From an uncultured Gemmatimonadota bacterium (GTDB lineage: Bacteria; Gemmatimonadota; Gemmatimonadetes; Gemmatimonadales; Gemmatimonadaceae): a DNA stretch of 64,000 bases. Under the pieces are notes generated by a model, which did no database searches, was not told the DNA's origin, and saw nothing but the letters and a program-made list of their open reading frames with translations. The DNA is taken from assembly GCA_902826615.1 (NCBI GenBank), contig CADEFN010000001.1:248001-312000 (forward strand), in the 5' to 3' direction. How positions within the stretch are numbered: position 1 is the first letter of the stretch; the number at the start of each line of letters is the position of its first letter. The translations under genes were made by a program, and so were the position numbers. Positions 16,838 to 25,597 of this stretch are shown piece after piece.

Positions 16838-17416
16838 ATGCTGATCCGTCGCGCCCAGCTCGATGAAATCGTCGCGGGACGAATATCCCTCGCCTTCCGC
16901 CGCTGGAAGACCCCAACCGTCAAGAGCGGCGGTACGCTGCGCACCGCAGTCGGTGTGCTCGCCATCGACGCCGTGGACGTCGTCGCGCTTGCGTCCATCA
17001 CCGCGCGCGATGCGAAGGCGGCGGGCTACCCATCTCTCTCCGCCCTCGTCGAACACCTGAACTCCCGAGACGACGGGGTGATCTACCGCGTGCGGCTGCG
17101 ATACGCGGGCTCGGATCCCCGCATCGCTCTGCGTGAGAGTGGCAGCCTGTCCGCCGACGACCTCTCCGCTCTGACCGCCAAACTCGATCGCCTCGACGCC
17201 AACTCACGCCACGGCGCGTGGACTCGTCAGGCACTCAACGCCATCCGCGCCAACCCCGGACTCTACTCCGGTGTGCTCGCGACACAGCTTGGCTTTGAAC
17301 GGCTCTGGCTCAAGGCCCAGATCCGCAAACTCAAGGAACTGGGCCTCACCGAGAGTCTCGAGGTGGGTTATCGCCTCTCCGCGCGCGGGGAGGCGCTGCT
17401 GAGCGCCGGAGCCTAA
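16838..17416 (+). CDS. ASCH-domain protein with C-terminal winged helix
   Basis: The 192-residue protein begins MLIRRAQLDEIVAGRISLAFRRWKTPTVKSGGTLRT, a typical ASCH (PUA-like) opening in which the RRW-K-P and GG segments shape an RNA or nucleotide pocket. Residues about 100-192 look like a winged helix (WTRQALNAIRANPGLYSGVLATQLGFERLWLKAQIRKLKELGLTESLE). ATG 16838 is chosen because the domain starts there; the 211 bases upstream hold no clear gene. The stop overlaps the convergent SDR stop. Function is unknown; an RNA- or modified-base-responsive regulator is possible. Confidence 0.6.
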   Translation: MLIRRAQLDEIVAGRISLAFRRWKTPTVKSGGTLRTAVGVLAIDAVDVVALASITARDAKAAGYPSLSALVEHLNSRDDGVIYRVRLRYAGSDPRIALRESGSLSADDLSALTAKLDRLDANSRHGAWTRQALNAIRANPGLYSGVLATQLGFERLWLKAQIRKLKELGLTESLEVGYRLSARGEALLSAGA

Positions 17417-18360
17417 CGCGGTGTGGCGGCCCGTGCGATGGCGCGGTCGAGCATGGCCACCAGCGAATCACGGCTGTACTGGAACTTCTGCCCCTGGTTG
17501 AGCTGTGCCAGCCGGGTGATGGCCCCCTGAATGGTCACGCGGGCCTGGGCCTCTGCCGGCACGACCATGTAGCGGATCCGCGGGGTGGCGTCGCCTAACG
17601 CGTGCAGTGCCGCCTGCGCCACGTCGTCGGGCGAAGGGTCGGCGGTGTTGTCGGCGCGACCAAAGAATCCATCCATCTCCTGCTTGAAAAGCGACCCTTC
17701 GGTGGTTTGCCCACGGGCGGCGCGCCGAGCGAGGATCCCCTTGCCGATATCCGACCCGTAGTTACCCGGCTCGATCACACTCACCCGCACACCAAAGCGC
17801 GCCATCTCCGCGGCCAGCGCGTCGGTGTAGGCCTCAACGGCAAACTTGCTCATGCTGTAGGGCCCCGAAAGCATGCCGCTCAGGAATCCCGAGAGGGACC
17901 CGGTGGTCACAATGCGACCCTTCGACGCGATGATGAGCGGAGCAAAGGCCTTCGTGACCCGATAGGGTCCCATGACGTTGATGTCCATCTGATAACGCAT
18001 GTCCTCTTCATCTACTTCGATGAGAGGCGAGATGACGGCAACACCGGCGTTGTTCACCAGACCGTAGAGCCCACGCCCGGCTTTGCGCACCGTCTCGACG
18101 GCCGCCGCGATATCAGCGGGGACGGTGACGTCGAGTTTGATGCCCTGCACGTTGGGGATCGCGCTCAGCTCCCTGATATCGGCGTCCTTTCGCGCCCCGG
18201 CGTAGACGAAGTATCCACTGGTCGCGAGCGATTCGGTGATCTTGCGCCCGATACCCGATGACGCTCCCGTCACGAGGACCGCGCGCTGCGCAGGGGCCTG
18301 CGCGTGAACGACGTCCGTCATTACTCCAACAACAAACAGCAGAACCAGTGCAGCTCGCAT
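17413..18360 (-). CDS. Short-chain dehydrogenase with predicted export signal
   Basis: The 315-residue protein from ATG 18360 has a classic SDR body: TGASSGIG cofactor motif, LVNNAGVAV, the catalytic Ser in TTGSLSG, and YSMSK. It begins with MRAALVLLFVVGVMTDVVHAQ, which reads as a signal peptide. SDRs normally need cytoplasmic NAD(P)H, so export would be unusual; the segment may be a membrane anchor, or the true start could be internal. A longer frame reaches 18456 but lies past the start of the lipoprotein gene's end and is not protein-like. Substrate is unknown. Confidence 0.7.
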   Translation of the reverse strand: MRAALVLLFVVGVMTDVVHAQAPAQRAVLVTGASSGIGRKITESLATSGYFVYAGARKDADIRELSAIPNVQGIKLDVTVPADIAAAVETVRKAGRGLYGLVNNAGVAVISPLIEVDEEDMRYQMDINVMGPYRVTKAFAPLIIASKGRIVTTGSLSGFLSGMLSGPYSMSKFAVEAYTDALAAEMARFGVRVSVIEPGNYGSDIGKGILARRAARGQTTEGSLFKQEMDGFFGRADNTADPSPDDVAQAALHALGDATPRIRYMVVPAEAQARVTIQGAITRLAQLNQGQKFQYSRDSLVAMLDRAIARAATPR

Positions 18361-18452
18361 GATGTGCGCCTCGGCCGGTGGATTGCGCACAAGGTAATGC
18401 GTGGCCATCCGTCGTGACGCACCAACACCCGACAGGCGGTGGCGCGCCCTGG

Positions 18453-20414
18453 TCACCGCACGAACACCGTCATGAGTGCTGTTCGTGTGATGCCGCCACT
18501 CGTCCCCTGGATCGTCACGACGTGGTACCCCGGTGACACGAGCTCGCTGACGTAAATCTCCCCCTGCACGTTGTCGCTCGTGGTCGACGTCGGTGTGAGG
18601 TTGACGGCGTAGGCGCCGGGCTGATCGGTGATGACCGTCAATGCCACATTCCCCGCAAATCCGTTGGCGCGCAGAATGGAAAGCGTGAATGGGGTGAAGG
18701 GAGAGCTGCGCACGATGTTGAACTCGCGCGGCGTGGGAAGGAGCGAGAAATCCGGGGTGGTGGCGCCACTCACGGTGACATTCACCGACGCGCTGGGATT
18801 TGTGGCACCCAAAACCGCGGTGACCGTCGTGACGGCGGTGCCGGGCGTACCTCCAACAATCTGCAGCGTGGCGGTGTCACCGGTGACAAAATTGGGCGAC
18901 ACCCAGGCAATGCCTCCTGGCGGGAATCCTGCCACGCGCAGCTCGAGCAGGCGCCCCACGGCGTTCCCGGTGCGGGTGAGTCGTACCGGGATCTGCGCGG
19001 TGCCTCGTGGCCCGATGGTGACGGCGCTGCTGCCGAGCTGCACCACGACGTTGCTGGCCGGTGGCGGGGGGATGGTGAGCGAGAGTGGTGCGCTTCGGGT
19101 GAGTGCGCCTGCGATACCACGAACGGTGAGTGGGTAGGTCCCTGGCACCGCCGCCGCCGTGACGGCGAATGTGATGACACTGCTCGCACCGGTGACGCTG
19201 GCGGGATTGGGCACTGCGGTCACCCCGGCGGGGAGGCCGGCCAAATCGATGACGACAGCGCCGGGCGCTCCGGTGCGCTGGATGCTGGCAGTGACTTGCC
19301 CGGTCGCACCTTGAGCGATGGTGAGTGTGGCCGGACTCACCGTGAGCGCGAAGTCGGGAGGTGTTGCCACGGTCAATGACACCGTCGTTTGCCTGACGAG
19401 TGCCCCGGCCGTGCCGCTGATGACAACGGGATATGTCCCATCAGGGGTGGCGGCCGTAGTTGTGATGACCAGTTGCGACGAGGTGCCACTCGCTGCCGCT
19501 GGCGTGAAGGTGGGCGTAGCGCCACTTGGGAGACCGGATGCAGCAAGGGCGATGTTCCCAACCGGTGGCCCCGACCGGGAGAGCGCCAGGTTGAAGCTCG
19601 CGTTTGCACCTGGCGCCACCGTGGCCGCTGTCGGCGTGGAGGTGATGGTGAAGTCAGATGGCAGGGACGCTGCGCTCACCGTGAGCGCCATGAGTGTCGT
19701 GTCGGCGAAGGTAGGCGCGGTGGCGATGACCTTGAGGATGTGGGTTGCTGGAGGAGAAGCCGCGGCCACATCGAAGCGCAGGGTAGTGGTGGTGCCCGAC
19801 GAGACAGGAGGGGACCAGGAAGCGCTGATACCCAATGGAAGCGTGGCACCATCGACACTGAAGGTGACTGGGCTCGTAACTCCCTGCGCGCGGGAGAGCA
19901 GGACGGGGATGTCGAGCGCACTCCCTGCTGTGACGCTTTGTGGTGCGATGCGTTCCAGGCGAAACGGCGGAACAACCCGGACCGGTACCAGCACAGAGCT
20001 GTTGACACGGTTGAGGCCATCGGTTGCCGCCACGTTCACCGTGAGCACATCGCTTGTGAGAGCAGCGGTTGGCAGGGCGGCTATGGTCAGCTGTGCCGGC
20101 TGGTTGTTGCCGACAACTGCTGGAGTGAAGGTCGCGGTGACGCCTGAGGGCACCGGACCGGTGATGCTGAGGGTGGCGGGACGCAGCCGAGCGTCGAGTT
20201 GCGCCGAGATCGTGGTCGATGCCGTTCCGCCAGGAAGTACCTGGATGTCTGGCGGGGAGGCTACCACGAAGGGTGGCAGGAGAGGTTCGGGGGGTACCGG
20301 CAGGGGATTGGTCACCCGATTCGCGCATTGCCAGCCCAATCCCTCACAGCCCACCAGAGACAGCGCAAAGAGTGTCTGCAGCGAGCGACGCACCGGATTC
20401 TTGACCCACAACAT
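18453..20414 (-). CDS. Lipoprotein of tandem Ig-like repeats
   Basis: The 653-residue protein has a lipobox LVGC and then about six repeats of roughly 90 residues. Each shows a P-D-F or P-P-x start, a proline/glycine-rich loop such as SGLPSGATPTFTPAA or AGLPAGVTAVPNPA, and a closing strand such as GTYPLTVRGIAG. This is the pattern of Ig-like or cadherin-like surface repeats. It has no catalytic motif and is very Thr/Ala/Pro rich. Likely a surface-exposed stalk or adhesion protein; this is inferred from architecture. It reads toward the SDR gene 92 bases downstream. Confidence 0.6.
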   Translation of the reverse strand: MLWVKNPVRRSLQTLFALSLVGCEGLGWQCANRVTNPLPVPPEPLLPPFVVASPPDIQVLPGGTASTTISAQLDARLRPATLSITGPVPSGVTATFTPAVVGNNQPAQLTIAALPTAALTSDVLTVNVAATDGLNRVNSSVLVPVRVVPPFRLERIAPQSVTAGSALDIPVLLSRAQGVTSPVTFSVDGATLPLGISASWSPPVSSGTTTTLRFDVAAASPPATHILKVIATAPTFADTTLMALTVSAASLPSDFTITSTPTAATVAPGANASFNLALSRSGPPVGNIALAASGLPSGATPTFTPAAASGTSSQLVITTTAATPDGTYPVVISGTAGALVRQTTVSLTVATPPDFALTVSPATLTIAQGATGQVTASIQRTGAPGAVVIDLAGLPAGVTAVPNPASVTGASSVITFAVTAAAVPGTYPLTVRGIAGALTRSAPLSLTIPPPPASNVVVQLGSSAVTIGPRGTAQIPVRLTRTGNAVGRLLELRVAGFPPGGIAWVSPNFVTGDTATLQIVGGTPGTAVTTVTAVLGATNPSASVNVTVSGATTPDFSLLPTPREFNIVRSSPFTPFTLSILRANGFAGNVALTVITDQPGAYAVNLTPTSTTSDNVQGEIYVSELVSPGYHVVTIQGTSGGITRTALMTVFVR

Positions 20415-20616
20415 TCAGCCTGACTCCGACGGGATCCAGAAGGCTTCACGTCGAGAGGGGTCCGTTTGTCTCACTCCCTCCGCACGAGCAGGTGGCCCGA
20501 CAAGGACGTCACGGAATCCCTGAACGGAGATGGGGCGGAACACTACAGAAAGCGGTATTCGCCATGCCGCATTCTGATTGGCGTTTCAGCGCCCCCCGGA
20601 ACCGAGGATTCCAATC

Positions 20617-21159
20617 ATGCGAGCGACACTCCCCATTCTTGTGATCACCCTTGTGGCCTGCCAGTCCTCAGACCAGCAAGCCGGCACGTCGGCCGCGGCG
20701 GCCAATCCGTCGGCGCTGACCGGTCAGTCGGGGGTGAAGGACTCCGAATCACAACCTGACGTCGTGAAAATCGCCGCCGGGTCGCCCGATCACACAACCC
20801 TGGTCGCTGCCGTGACGGCCGCCAAACTCGTTGACGCACTCTCCAACGCGGGGCCCTTTACGGTGTTTGCCCCCACCAACGCGGCGTTCGACAAACTCCC
20901 GAAAGGAACCGTCGACGACCTGCTCAAACCCGAGAACGAGAACAAGCTGCGCGGCATCCTGCAGCATCATGTCACCGTGTCAGCGTTCGAGATGGATCAG
21001 CTCACCGATGGGTTGGTGCTGGGGATGGCCGACGGGGGACAAGCCACGATCTCCAAACGCGGCACTGACACCTATATCGGAGACGCGAAAATCCTGGCCT
21101 CAGTGCGCGGCTCGAATGGGATGGTGCATGTGATCGATGCGGTGGTGGTGCCGAAATGA
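20617..21159 (+). CDS. Fasciclin-domain lipoprotein
   Basis: The 180-residue protein starts at ATG 20617, has lipobox LVAC, a short linker and one fasciclin (FAS1) domain. Motifs GPFTVFAPTNAAFDKLPKGTVDDLL (H1) and MVHVIDAVVVP (H2) are both present, with LRGILQHHVT between them. FAS1 domains mediate adhesion or ligand binding at the cell surface in bacteria. GAGG upstream of the ATG supports the start. It stands alone between two minus-strand genes. Confidence 0.8.
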   Translation: MRATLPILVITLVACQSSDQQAGTSAAAANPSALTGQSGVKDSESQPDVVKIAAGSPDHTTLVAAVTAAKLVDALSNAGPFTVFAPTNAAFDKLPKGTVDDLLKPENENKLRGILQHHVTVSAFEMDQLTDGLVLGMADGGQATISKRGTDTYIGDAKILASVRGSNGMVHVIDAVVVPK

Positions 21160-21199
21160 CGCTTCTCGCGAGACGGTAGAGGTCGGACAGCGCGTGCGG

Positions 21200-22366
21200 C
21201 TACTTCGCGGACGGGCACGCCATCACGTCGTAGTACGCCTGCATCGCGCCCGACAGATAGGCTGCCACATGTTTGTCAATCGGGCAGAGCATCGTCACAG
21301 ATCGGGGTCCGGGTGACGGTCCATACCCACTCATGTTGAAGATGGCCCGGATGAAGGTGCTCTGCGGCGTGGTGGGGAGTGCAGCCACGTTCCCGAAGAA
21401 CGCACGCCAGGTCTCCTCTGACTGGAAGAGGTACTGCTCCACGTTGCTGGTATAAAACGCCGTGATGGTCGCGCCATGATCGCGCACCCAGTTGCCGACG
21501 GCGCGTAGCGCACCTGGCCCGGCGAAGTCGCCGGTGACGGGCACGATCAGGTTGCGCTGCTGCATGTCACGAATGATCCGGTAGTTGGCCTCGCTTCCCA
21601 GGTAACCCCGGGGCACACCAGCACCGTCAGCCTCGGCCATCATCTGGCCGTAGGTGGGCATGAAGCGGCGCGCACCCCATCCACCGCGCCCTGTTCCGAA
21701 GTTGTAGGTCAGGTCGGGGCCCGCGCCATAGAACGCCGTGGACACGTAGTCGACCCCGGCAAACTCCTCATCGGTCAGTGGAAAGCCGTGCGTGCGGGTG
21801 AGCAGGGTCCGAATCTCCCGCATGGTCGACTGCTGGAGTGCCGAGTCGGCCGCGACCATGCCAAAGGCAGTCATGAGCACTTCGGCGGACGACGACGTGT
21901 CGAGCCCGGCGGGGCGGGGCCGCGCAAAAAGTCGCGAGAGGAAATCGGCGCGGGTGGGACTGAGCTCGAAGAGTGACTTGTAGAACAGATGCTGCATCAC
22001 GTTGAGCCGCCGGATATCCACGACAAAGGCAATACGCGGCTTGATGGCGGCGATGTACGTGAAATTCTGGTCGGGACCCACGCCCAGGTAGACGCCGCCA
22101 CGTGGGGTGTTGGCGACGAGGTCAGGGATGGGGTGCTGCATGGTGACTTCGTTGCCGACGAGGTTGTCGGAACGGAAGTAGCCGGCGGGTTCAGAGAGCG
22201 ATTTGTGCAGCGCCCAGAAGGTGCTGTCGCTGAGCCGCTCGGGAATGGGCTCCACCACGCGGGAGCGGGCACTCCCATCGGTCACGCGGAACAGGCCAGC
22301 CAGAACGAGCGCTCCCGTGGCCAGACGCGTAGTAGCGTGACGGCGCCACGAGGTATTGTTTCTCAC
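21200..22366 (-). CDS. Conserved exported protein, possible methyltransferase-like fold
   Basis: The product is about 388 residues from GTG 22366, with a basic start (RRHATTRLATGALVLAGLF) that may be a signal peptide. The segment GGVYLGVGPDQNFTYIAAIKPRIAFVVDIRR looks like a Rossmann-type SAM-binding loop, so the protein resembles a methyltransferase-like family known from Leptospira and Acidobacteria (LIC_10091 type). ATG readings at 22408-22417 would overlap the start of the divergent peptidase gene, so the GTG with its upstream GAGAGG is preferred. Function is not established. Confidence 0.5.
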   Translation of the reverse strand: MRNNTSWRRHATTRLATGALVLAGLFRVTDGSARSRVVEPIPERLSDSTFWALHKSLSEPAGYFRSDNLVGNEVTMQHPIPDLVANTPRGGVYLGVGPDQNFTYIAAIKPRIAFVVDIRRLNVMQHLFYKSLFELSPTRADFLSRLFARPRPAGLDTSSSAEVLMTAFGMVAADSALQQSTMREIRTLLTRTHGFPLTDEEFAGVDYVSTAFYGAGPDLTYNFGTGRGGWGARRFMPTYGQMMAEADGAGVPRGYLGSEANYRIIRDMQQRNLIVPVTGDFAGPGALRAVGNWVRDHGATITAFYTSNVEQYLFQSEETWRAFFGNVAALPTTPQSTFIRAIFNMSGYGPSPGPRSVTMLCPIDKHVAAYLSGAMQAYYDVMACPSAK

Positions 22367-22406
22367 GGCCTGCCCTCTCCACTCCGACCATCGGGAAAGC
22401 GTTTTC

Positions 22407-23927
22407 ATGTCACGCATTTCGTCCCTCCTGGCGCTCGTCCTCGTCCTGGCTCCACAGCTCACAGCCGCCCAAGCGGCGACAGCACGACCCGCCACGGCCG
22501 CCCCACAGGCACCACGTGCCGCTGTTACCGAACTGTTCAGCTCGAGCGGGGGCTCCGTCACGATCGGTGGCGCCGAAGTGAAGTACCGCGCCACCACCGG
22601 GACGTTGGCACTGAAGCACGCCAACGGCAAGACGAAGGCGAACATCTTCTTTGTGGCCTACACACGTGAGGGGCAGGACCCGCGGTCGCGTCCCATCACG
22701 TTCACCTACAACGGAGGGCCGGGGTCACCCGCCATCTGGCTGCACATGGGTCTCATGGGCCCTAAGCGTGTACAGATGGCCCCCGACGGATTCCAGCCCG
22801 CGCCGCCCTACCAGCTGGTCGACAACGACCAGTCGCCCCTCGACCTCACCGACATCGTCCTCCTCGACCCGGTGAACACGGGGTTCAGCCGCGCGGCCGA
22901 GGGAGAAGCCCTGAGCCAGTTCACCGGTGTTCGTGGCGACATCGAGTCGGTGGCCGAGTTCATTCGGGTGTACCTGAACACCTTTGAGCGCTGGCGTTCG
23001 CCCAAGTTTCTGCTGGGTGAGAGTTATGGCACCATGCGTTCGGCTGGGGTTGCCGAAGAGTTGCAGACGCGACATGGCGTCGAGCTCAACGGTATCGTGC
23101 TGGTGTCGTCGATTCTCGACTACCAGAGCAAGGGATACGTGCCGGGGAATGACTATCCCTACGCGAACTTTCTGCCGACGATGGCCGCCACGGCCTGGTA
23201 TCACAAGAAGCTCGCGCCCGAACTGCAAGGCGACCTGAAGAAGACGGTTGACGAGGCGCGCACCTTTGCCTTTGGCGAGTATCTCCAGGCGCTCGTAAAG
23301 GGGAGCCGCCTGACGAGTGCCGAACGCAAAGCGATCGCGCAGAAAGTGGCTCGGTACAGCGGGTTGTCGGTGGAGTACATCGAGCAGTCGAATCTGCGCG
23401 TGACCGACCCGCGATTCCGGAAAGAACTACTGCGCGATCGTGGTGTGATGATTGGCCGACTCGACGGACGATATACCGCACTCGACGCTGACGACGCGGG
23501 CGAAGACCAGGAGTTCGATCCGTCGAACCACGCACTCACCGGTCCCTACTCCGCCCTCTTTCTCGACTATGTGAAGAAGGAGCTCGGCTACCAAAGCGAG
23601 GTGCCGTATTTCACCAGTGGTCAGGTGCAACCGTGGGACTATCGTCCATTTCAGAACCGGTATCTCAACCTGGTCGAGTCCCTGCGCGCGACGATGGCGC
23701 GGAACCCGGCGCTGCGTGTATTCGTAGCAAACGGCTACTATGACTTCGCCACACCCTTTGGTGGCACCGAATACACTTTCGATCACCTGGGCTACGAGCC
23801 GACGTATGGCGAGCGGGTGACGATGAAGTACTACGAGGGTGGGCACATGATGTACATCATCCCGGAGCAGTTGCGGGCCCTCAAGCGTGATCTGACGGGG
23901 TTCTACGCGGGCGGGGTAAGACCATAA
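22407..23927 (+). CDS. Secreted S10-family serine carboxypeptidase
   Basis: This 506-residue exported protein (signal peptide ending LTAAQ) has the S10 hallmarks: NGGPGSP for the oxyanion region, catalytic serine in GESYG, aspartate in NGYYDFATPF and histidine in YEGGHMMY. It would remove C-terminal residues from peptides in the periplasm or outside, best at acidic pH for the family. It begins at ATG 22407, which nearly abuts the divergent minus-strand gene. It fits a lifestyle of peptide scavenging along with the M16 and DUF5117 peptidases in the window. Confidence 0.85.
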   Translation: MSRISSLLALVLVLAPQLTAAQAATARPATAAPQAPRAAVTELFSSSGGSVTIGGAEVKYRATTGTLALKHANGKTKANIFFVAYTREGQDPRSRPITFTYNGGPGSPAIWLHMGLMGPKRVQMAPDGFQPAPPYQLVDNDQSPLDLTDIVLLDPVNTGFSRAAEGEALSQFTGVRGDIESVAEFIRVYLNTFERWRSPKFLLGESYGTMRSAGVAEELQTRHGVELNGIVLVSSILDYQSKGYVPGNDYPYANFLPTMAATAWYHKKLAPELQGDLKKTVDEARTFAFGEYLQALVKGSRLTSAERKAIAQKVARYSGLSVEYIEQSNLRVTDPRFRKELLRDRGVMIGRLDGRYTALDADDAGEDQEFDPSNHALTGPYSALFLDYVKKELGYQSEVPYFTSGQVQPWDYRPFQNRYLNLVESLRATMARNPALRVFVANGYYDFATPFGGTEYTFDHLGYEPTYGERVTMKYYEGGHMMYIIPEQLRALKRDLTGFYAGGVRP

Positions 23928-24003
23928 CGGCCGACGAGGGCAGCAAGACGCTGGACCTCAGCCTTCCTTCGTGTCAGCATTCGGACACTCGACTCACCAG
24001 CCA

Positions 24004-24945
24004 ATGACACATCCTTCGCGCCGCGACGCACTTCGCTCTGCCTTCCTTGCCACCGCTGGTGTCGCCGCAGCGCCATCATGGCTCTCGGCGCTCGAGGCAC
24101 TGCTGCAGTCGCCGCTCAACACCCGCCCGATTCCCTCGAGCGGGGAGCGTATCCCGGTCATCGGTATCGGGACGGCGCGGCGCTACGATGTGGGTGCCAC
24201 ACCTGCCGAACGTGACCCGCTCAAGGCGGTCCTCGCGCGGTTCCCCGAACTCGGTGGCAAACTCATCGACACCGCCCCGGGGTACGGCGCGGCCGAGACG
24301 GTCACTGGCGACCTCATCAAGCAGCTGGGCAATCGCGACAAACTCTTCCTTGCCACGAAGGTCTCCTCACGCACGGGTGACGTCGCGGCGGCGGGGCAGA
24401 GCATCGAGCAGTCCATGGCGCGATTCGGCTCCTCGATGATCGACTGCATGCAGGTACACAACCTTGGTGGCACCAAGGCGTTGCTGCCCATGCTGCGGGA
24501 TCTCAAGGCGCAGAAGAAGATCCGCTACACCGGCATGACCACGTCGTCGGACCGTCAGTACGCCGAGTTTGAGCAACTGATGAAGGATGAGACGATGGAT
24601 ATCATCCAGGTGGACTACGCCATCGACAACCGCGGCGCCGAGGAGCGCATTCTTCCGCTGGCTGCCGACCGCGGGATGGGTGTGCTCGTCAATCTGCCAT
24701 TCGGGCGCACGAGTGTCTTCCAGAAGGTGCAGGGTCGTCCCCTGCCCGATTGGTCGAAGGAAATCGATTGCACCAGCTGGGCGCAGATTTTCCTCAAGTA
24801 CATCGTGTCACACCCGAGTGTTACGGCCGCCATCCCCGGGACGGCCAAGATGGAGTACCTGATGGACAACATCGCCGCAGCGCGCGGGCGTGTTCCCGAT
24901 GCGGCCATGCGCAAGCGCATCGAGCAGTACTTCGACACCGTGTAG
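24004..24945 (+). CDS. Aldo/keto reductase with Tat-like signal
   Basis: The 313-residue protein has SRRDALRSAFLATAGVAAA at the start, a twin-arginine-type signal. The barrel carries the AKR catalytic set: Asp and Tyr in LIDTAPGYG, Lys in FLATKV and His in MQVHNL. Tat export would allow the protein to carry its folded nicotinamide cofactor to the periplasm. ATG 24004 is preferred over a GTG at 23971 since the Tat motif follows it. The next gene begins directly after its stop. Substrate is unknown. Confidence 0.75.
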   Translation: MTHPSRRDALRSAFLATAGVAAAPSWLSALEALLQSPLNTRPIPSSGERIPVIGIGTARRYDVGATPAERDPLKAVLARFPELGGKLIDTAPGYGAAETVTGDLIKQLGNRDKLFLATKVSSRTGDVAAAGQSIEQSMARFGSSMIDCMQVHNLGGTKALLPMLRDLKAQKKIRYTGMTTSSDRQYAEFEQLMKDETMDIIQVDYAIDNRGAEERILPLAADRGMGVLVNLPFGRTSVFQKVQGRPLPDWSKEIDCTSWAQIFLKYIVSHPSVTAAIPGTAKMEYLMDNIAAARGRVPDAAMRKRIEQYFDTV

Positions 24946-25503
24946 GTGTCCGTCGACGCGTTCATCGCCGCGCTGCAGGGGCTCGGGCCCTGGGCGTTCC
25001 CGGTCTGTCTCTGTGTGATGGTTGTCTGCGCAATTATTCCGGTGCCTGCGGAACTGCCAGCGCTGGTGAATGGCGCGGTGCTCGGTGTGGTGGGCGGTTC
25101 GGTGGTCACCTGGCTTGGCGCGATGATTGGTGCCGTGGTGAGTTACGAGCTCGGTGACGTGCTGCAGCAGCGATTTGGTACCCGGCTGTTCAGTGAGCGC
25201 TCGCGCCAGCGTCTGGCGGCCATCGGACAGGAATCGACAGCGGCCGAACTCCTGGTGCTGCGCTTCACCCCCGTGGTGGCCTTTCATCTGCTCAACTATG
25301 TGGCGGGCGTATCGCGGGTCCCGCGTCGCCGCTTTCTCCTCACCACGGCGTTCGGCATCCTGCCCGGCGCGGTTGCCTTTACCGGTGCGGGGAGCGCGTT
25401 TGGGGGATGGATGGTGGCTCCGGAGGTGAAGTGGGGCGTTGTGGTCGCACTTGCCCTGCTGATTGGGTGGCGTGTCACACGCCACCGTACGCGAGCGCAA
25501 TAG
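24946..25503 (+). CDS. DedA/VTT-family membrane protein
   Basis: This 185-residue integral membrane protein starts with GTG directly after the preceding TAG. It has about four hydrophobic segments. The VTT/SNARE-associated core can be seen in IIPVPAELPALVNGAVLG, GAMIGAVVSYELGD, LVLRFTPVVAFHLLNYVAGVSRVPRRRFLLTT and LPGAVAFTGAGSAFG. Members act as lipid scramblases or carry undecaprenyl phosphate. No specific role is shown here. It is likely co-transcribed with the AKR gene. Confidence 0.75.
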   Translation: MSVDAFIAALQGLGPWAFPVCLCVMVVCAIIPVPAELPALVNGAVLGVVGGSVVTWLGAMIGAVVSYELGDVLQQRFGTRLFSERSRQRLAAIGQESTAAELLVLRFTPVVAFHLLNYVAGVSRVPRRRFLLTTAFGILPGAVAFTGAGSAFGGWMVAPEVKWGVVVALALLIGWRVTRHRTRAQ

Positions 25504-25597
25504 GGGAACTTCGGAGAGCGGCCTGGCGTACGGAGTTGGCGTTCGGCTCATCCGCCTGAGGCCGGCGTACATCCGCGGGTTACCTCTCCAGGGTCAT

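Noticed and set aside
22367-22645. Longer start of the 21200-22366 gene
   Set aside because: It runs antisense into the peptidase gene start and has no signal or ribosome site.
25463-25597. Longer start of the outer-membrane barrel gene
   Set aside because: It would overlap the VTT gene and adds arginine-rich, non-signal sequence.
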